64,000 nucleotides of DNA from an uncultured Kordiimonas sp. Its GTDB lineage: Bacteria; Pseudomonadota; Alphaproteobacteria; Sphingomonadales; Kordiimonadaceae. Under the pieces are notes generated by a model, which saw only the letters and a list, made by a program, of their open reading frames with translations, searched no databases and was not told the DNA's origin. The stretch is from contig CANLMI010000003.1 of NCBI GenBank assembly GCA_947492375.1, positions 372,001 to 436,000 on the forward strand, given 5' to 3'. The position numbers and the translations under genes were made by a program. This document shows, one piece after another, positions 62,157 through 64,000 of this stretch (position 1 is the first letter of the stretch; each line of letters starts with the position of its first letter).

Positions 62157-64000
62157 ATGATTAAGCATTATTTGATGATGGCCGTTCGGTCCTTCAAGCG
62201 TGATAAGCACCTAAGCTTGATCAACATCTTCGGCTTATCTGTTGCCCTTGCGGCAACGATGTTAATCGGGCTCTTTATCCGTGACGAGCTATCCTTTGAT
62301 GACTGGGGTGCTGTTGGTGATCAGTTGTACCGCATGGAAGGCTCGCTGACATTTGCAAATGGTGATCAGGAATATATCGCCGTATCACCGGGGCGCATCC
62401 GTGACCCTTTACTAAAAGACTTCGACAACGAATTCGAAGCATTATCAAGATTATATAACGAGACATTAGTTATAAAAAACGACGCAGGAGTATTTATCGA
62501 TGACATATCATTTGTTGATCCGGGATTCTTTGAGATTTTTGACCTCCCACTTCTTAAGGGCGTACGCGAGCCGGCGCTTGATGACAACCAGTCTGTTCTC
62601 TTAACCGAAGCGACCGCTAAAAAATATTTTGGCGATACTGATCCGATCGGGCAAACCATTGCGCCCGAAAATGAAGACTATGCCTTTAGAGTTGTCGGCG
62701 TGATAGCTGACCTGCCGGAGTATACCCATCTGGACCTTGCAATGATTGGGCTTTTTGACCCGGCGCGCTATCTGGATGCAAAACCTATTGCCACTTATTG
62801 GATGTCGAACAATGTGTACACTTATGTGAAGCTTAGGGAAGGTGTAAACCCCAGCGCGATCGAGCAAGCGTTGCCTGATTTTCTGGACCGTAATGTAATT
62901 ATGAGCGAAGCACCCGGTTTGATTGGCCCCTTAAGCGATATTGTTCGTATTCGTATGATGCCGGTTTCTGATATCCACCTACATTCAACAGGGCGTTTTC
63001 AGATGAAGCAGGGCGGGGATATTCGTCTTGTGATCAGCTTTGCAATCATTGCGGCGCTTATCCTGTTTATCGCCTGCGTGAACTTTATCAATCTGGCGGC
63101 AGCGCGTGCCAGCAAACGGGCGCGCGAAGTAGCGCTGAGGAAAGTAGTGGGCGCGAAGGGTATTCAGTTGATGAACCAGTTTATGGTGGAAACCGTTTCG
63201 GCGATTTTGGTTGCGCTTATGATTGCTGCAACAATTGTTGAACTGGCGCTACCGATGTTTAATGAATTTGTCTCAAAGCTTTTAAACCTTAACTTGATTG
63301 ATGATCCGGTTGCTCTTTTGATGATGGCTGGCCTTTTACTGGTAATTGCACTTGGGGCAGGGCTTCAGCCCGCGTTCCAGATAACACGGGTGCGCCCAAG
63401 TTCGGTGCTGCATTCAGGCAACAGCGCCCGCGCTGCCGGGTCAAAAATTCGCGCGCTTCTGGTGACCATTCAATTCGCGATCTCGATCGGTCTGATTATT
63501 ATCACGCTGGTTGTGTCGGCCCAGACCGAATATTCGCGCAATAAAGATCTCGGCTTTACAACTGAAAATCGTTTCATGCTCTATAACCTTGGTTACGGTG
63601 AGGTTGTGCCTGTTGCTGATGTGATCAGGCAGGAGGTTGAGGCGCTGCCGGGTGTGGTACAGACGGCGATGGCGCTTCGTGCTATCCCGCTTAATGGTCA
63701 GTGGGGGACTGCATTCCAGAAAATGGATGAAAATACAGGGAAAACCTATAACCCTGAAAATGTTTATGTTGATTTTGGTATGCTCGAGTTTCTGAAGGCC
63801 AAGCTTATTGCCGGGCGTTTGTTTGACAAGGAACGGACGCTTGATAAGCGCCATCAGTCTGAAACCGATCCTGACCTCCGCGTTAGCCATCAGGTGATTA
63901 CCCGCTATACGGCCAAATATTTAGGTTTTGAAAGCCCTGAAGCGGCGATTGGACAAAGTATCGATTATTTAGATGATGGTAGTCGACAGCAGATGGTGAT
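62157..64000 (+). CDS. ABC transporter permease, FtsX/MacB type, 3'-truncated
   Basis: The frame opens with ATG at 62157 (after AGGATAG) and stays open to the window end, giving at least 614 residues. It begins with a cytoplasmic start and TM helix (SLINIFGLSVALAATMLIGLFI), then a MacB-type periplasmic core (FFEIFDLPLLKGV, DDNQSVLLTEATAKKYFGDTDPIGQTI). An FtsX domain follows with RASKRAREVALRKVVGAKGIQL, and a second permease module is starting. It works with a separate ATPase in export or envelope signalling. The sigma-54 promoter and dyad upstream imply control by an enhancer-binding regulator. Codons around 62385-62500 look more AT-rich than the rest. Confidence 0.92.
   Translation, partial: MIKHYLMMAVRSFKRDKHLSLINIFGLSVALAATMLIGLFIRDELSFDDWGAVGDQLYRMEGSLTFANGDQEYIAVSPGRIRDPLLKDFDNEFEALSRLYNETLVIKNDAGVFIDDISFVDPGFFEIFDLPLLKGVREPALDDNQSVLLTEATAKKYFGDTDPIGQTIAPENEDYAFRVVGVIADLPEYTHLDLAMIGLFDPARYLDAKPIATYWMSNNVYTYVKLREGVNPSAIEQALPDFLDRNVIMSEAPGLIGPLSDIVRIRMMPVSDIHLHSTGRFQMKQGGDIRLVISFAIIAALILFIACVNFINLAAARASKRAREVALRKVVGAKGIQLMNQFMVETVSAILVALMIAATIVELALPMFNEFVSKLLNLNLIDDPVALLMMAGLLLVIALGAGLQPAFQITRVRPSSVLHSGNSARAAGSKIRALLVTIQFAISIGLIIITLVVSAQTEYSRNKDLGFTTENRFMLYNLGYGEVVPVADVIRQEVEALPGVVQTAMALRAIPLNGQWGTAFQKMDENTGKTYNPENVYVDFGMLEFLKAKLIAGRLFDKERTLDKRHQSETDPDLRVSHQVITRYTAKYLGFESPEAAIGQSIDYLDDGSRQQMV

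Noticed and set aside
1-64000. Prophage or genomic island boundaries, including attachment sites
   Set aside because: No integrase, phage structural gene, transposase or tRNA was found, and the AT-rich stretches are short and scattered.

Overview
The window looks like chromosome of a free-living, probably marine, alphaproteobacterium of moderate GC content. This rests on the mix of families seen: a DUF1289 protein, a marine-type class GN sortase with its single vWA-domain target, PQQ and P450 oxidoreductases, many secreted or lipid-anchored peptidases, and a large FtsX-type permease behind a sigma-54 promoter. A Kordiimonadales-like genome would fit, but no ribosomal or other phylogenetic marker is present, so this is inference. 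There is no tRNA, rRNA, CRISPR array, insertion sequence or recognisable prophage.

Layout. 1-4.3 kb: end of a Sel1-repeat protein, a hybrid sensor kinase and small or unknown proteins. 4.5-9.8 kb: M3 lipoprotein peptidase, an unknown secreted protein, a DUF2721 membrane protein and a putative AbiC-type abortive-infection protein. 9.8-19.3 kb: carboxylesterase divergent from a PQQ dehydrogenase-cytochrome c fusion, two small unknowns, an SDR, a beta-barrel-like protein and an M1 aminopeptidase. 19.3-24.6 kb: two paralogous HEXXH-TPR secreted proteins flanking a nitric-oxide defence locus (DUF1971, hmp, nsrR). 24.7-33.2 kb: GNAT, NAD-dependent reductase, S41 peptidase, XRE regulator, hydrolase-OsmC fusion, and an aminotransferase/NUDIX/PPOX operon. 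33.5-38.9 kb: amidohydrolase/EamA/PanE operon, then an ArsR (SdpR-like) plus SdpI-like plus TraB/GumN operon. 39.2-42.8 kb: sortase target and sortase. 42.8-53.5 kb: GNAT, P450, two beta-lactamase-fold hydrolases, a His-rich metal-binding protein, a SnoaL-like protein, NadV, an intergenic region with a candidate small RNA and a pseudogene scrap, and a DUF885 protein. 53.4-64 kb: retropepsin-like protein, BlaI plus an M56-ankyrin sensor, esterase, TonB-like protein, HD hydrolase with erythromycin-esterase-like protein, and a sigma-54-driven ABC permease running off the end.

The most striking points are: (1) a BlaI/BlaR-type pair whose sensor carries ankyrin repeats where a penicillin-binding domain is expected, with three phased BlaI operators upstream; (2) an ArsR/SdpI-like pair with phased 29-bp operators and no toxin genes; (3) a sortase/target pair with a variant sorting motif and an extended, repeat-bearing sortase; (4) an unusually high density of short tandem repeats (9-20 nt), both in protein linkers and between genes; (5) a candidate terminator-ended small RNA around 51.3 kb; and (6) a sigma-54 promoter with an upstream dyad in front of the terminal ABC permease.

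Many genes start at GTG or TTG or just downstream of the longest possible start. Starts were chosen by Shine-Dalgarno spacing and signal-peptide position.
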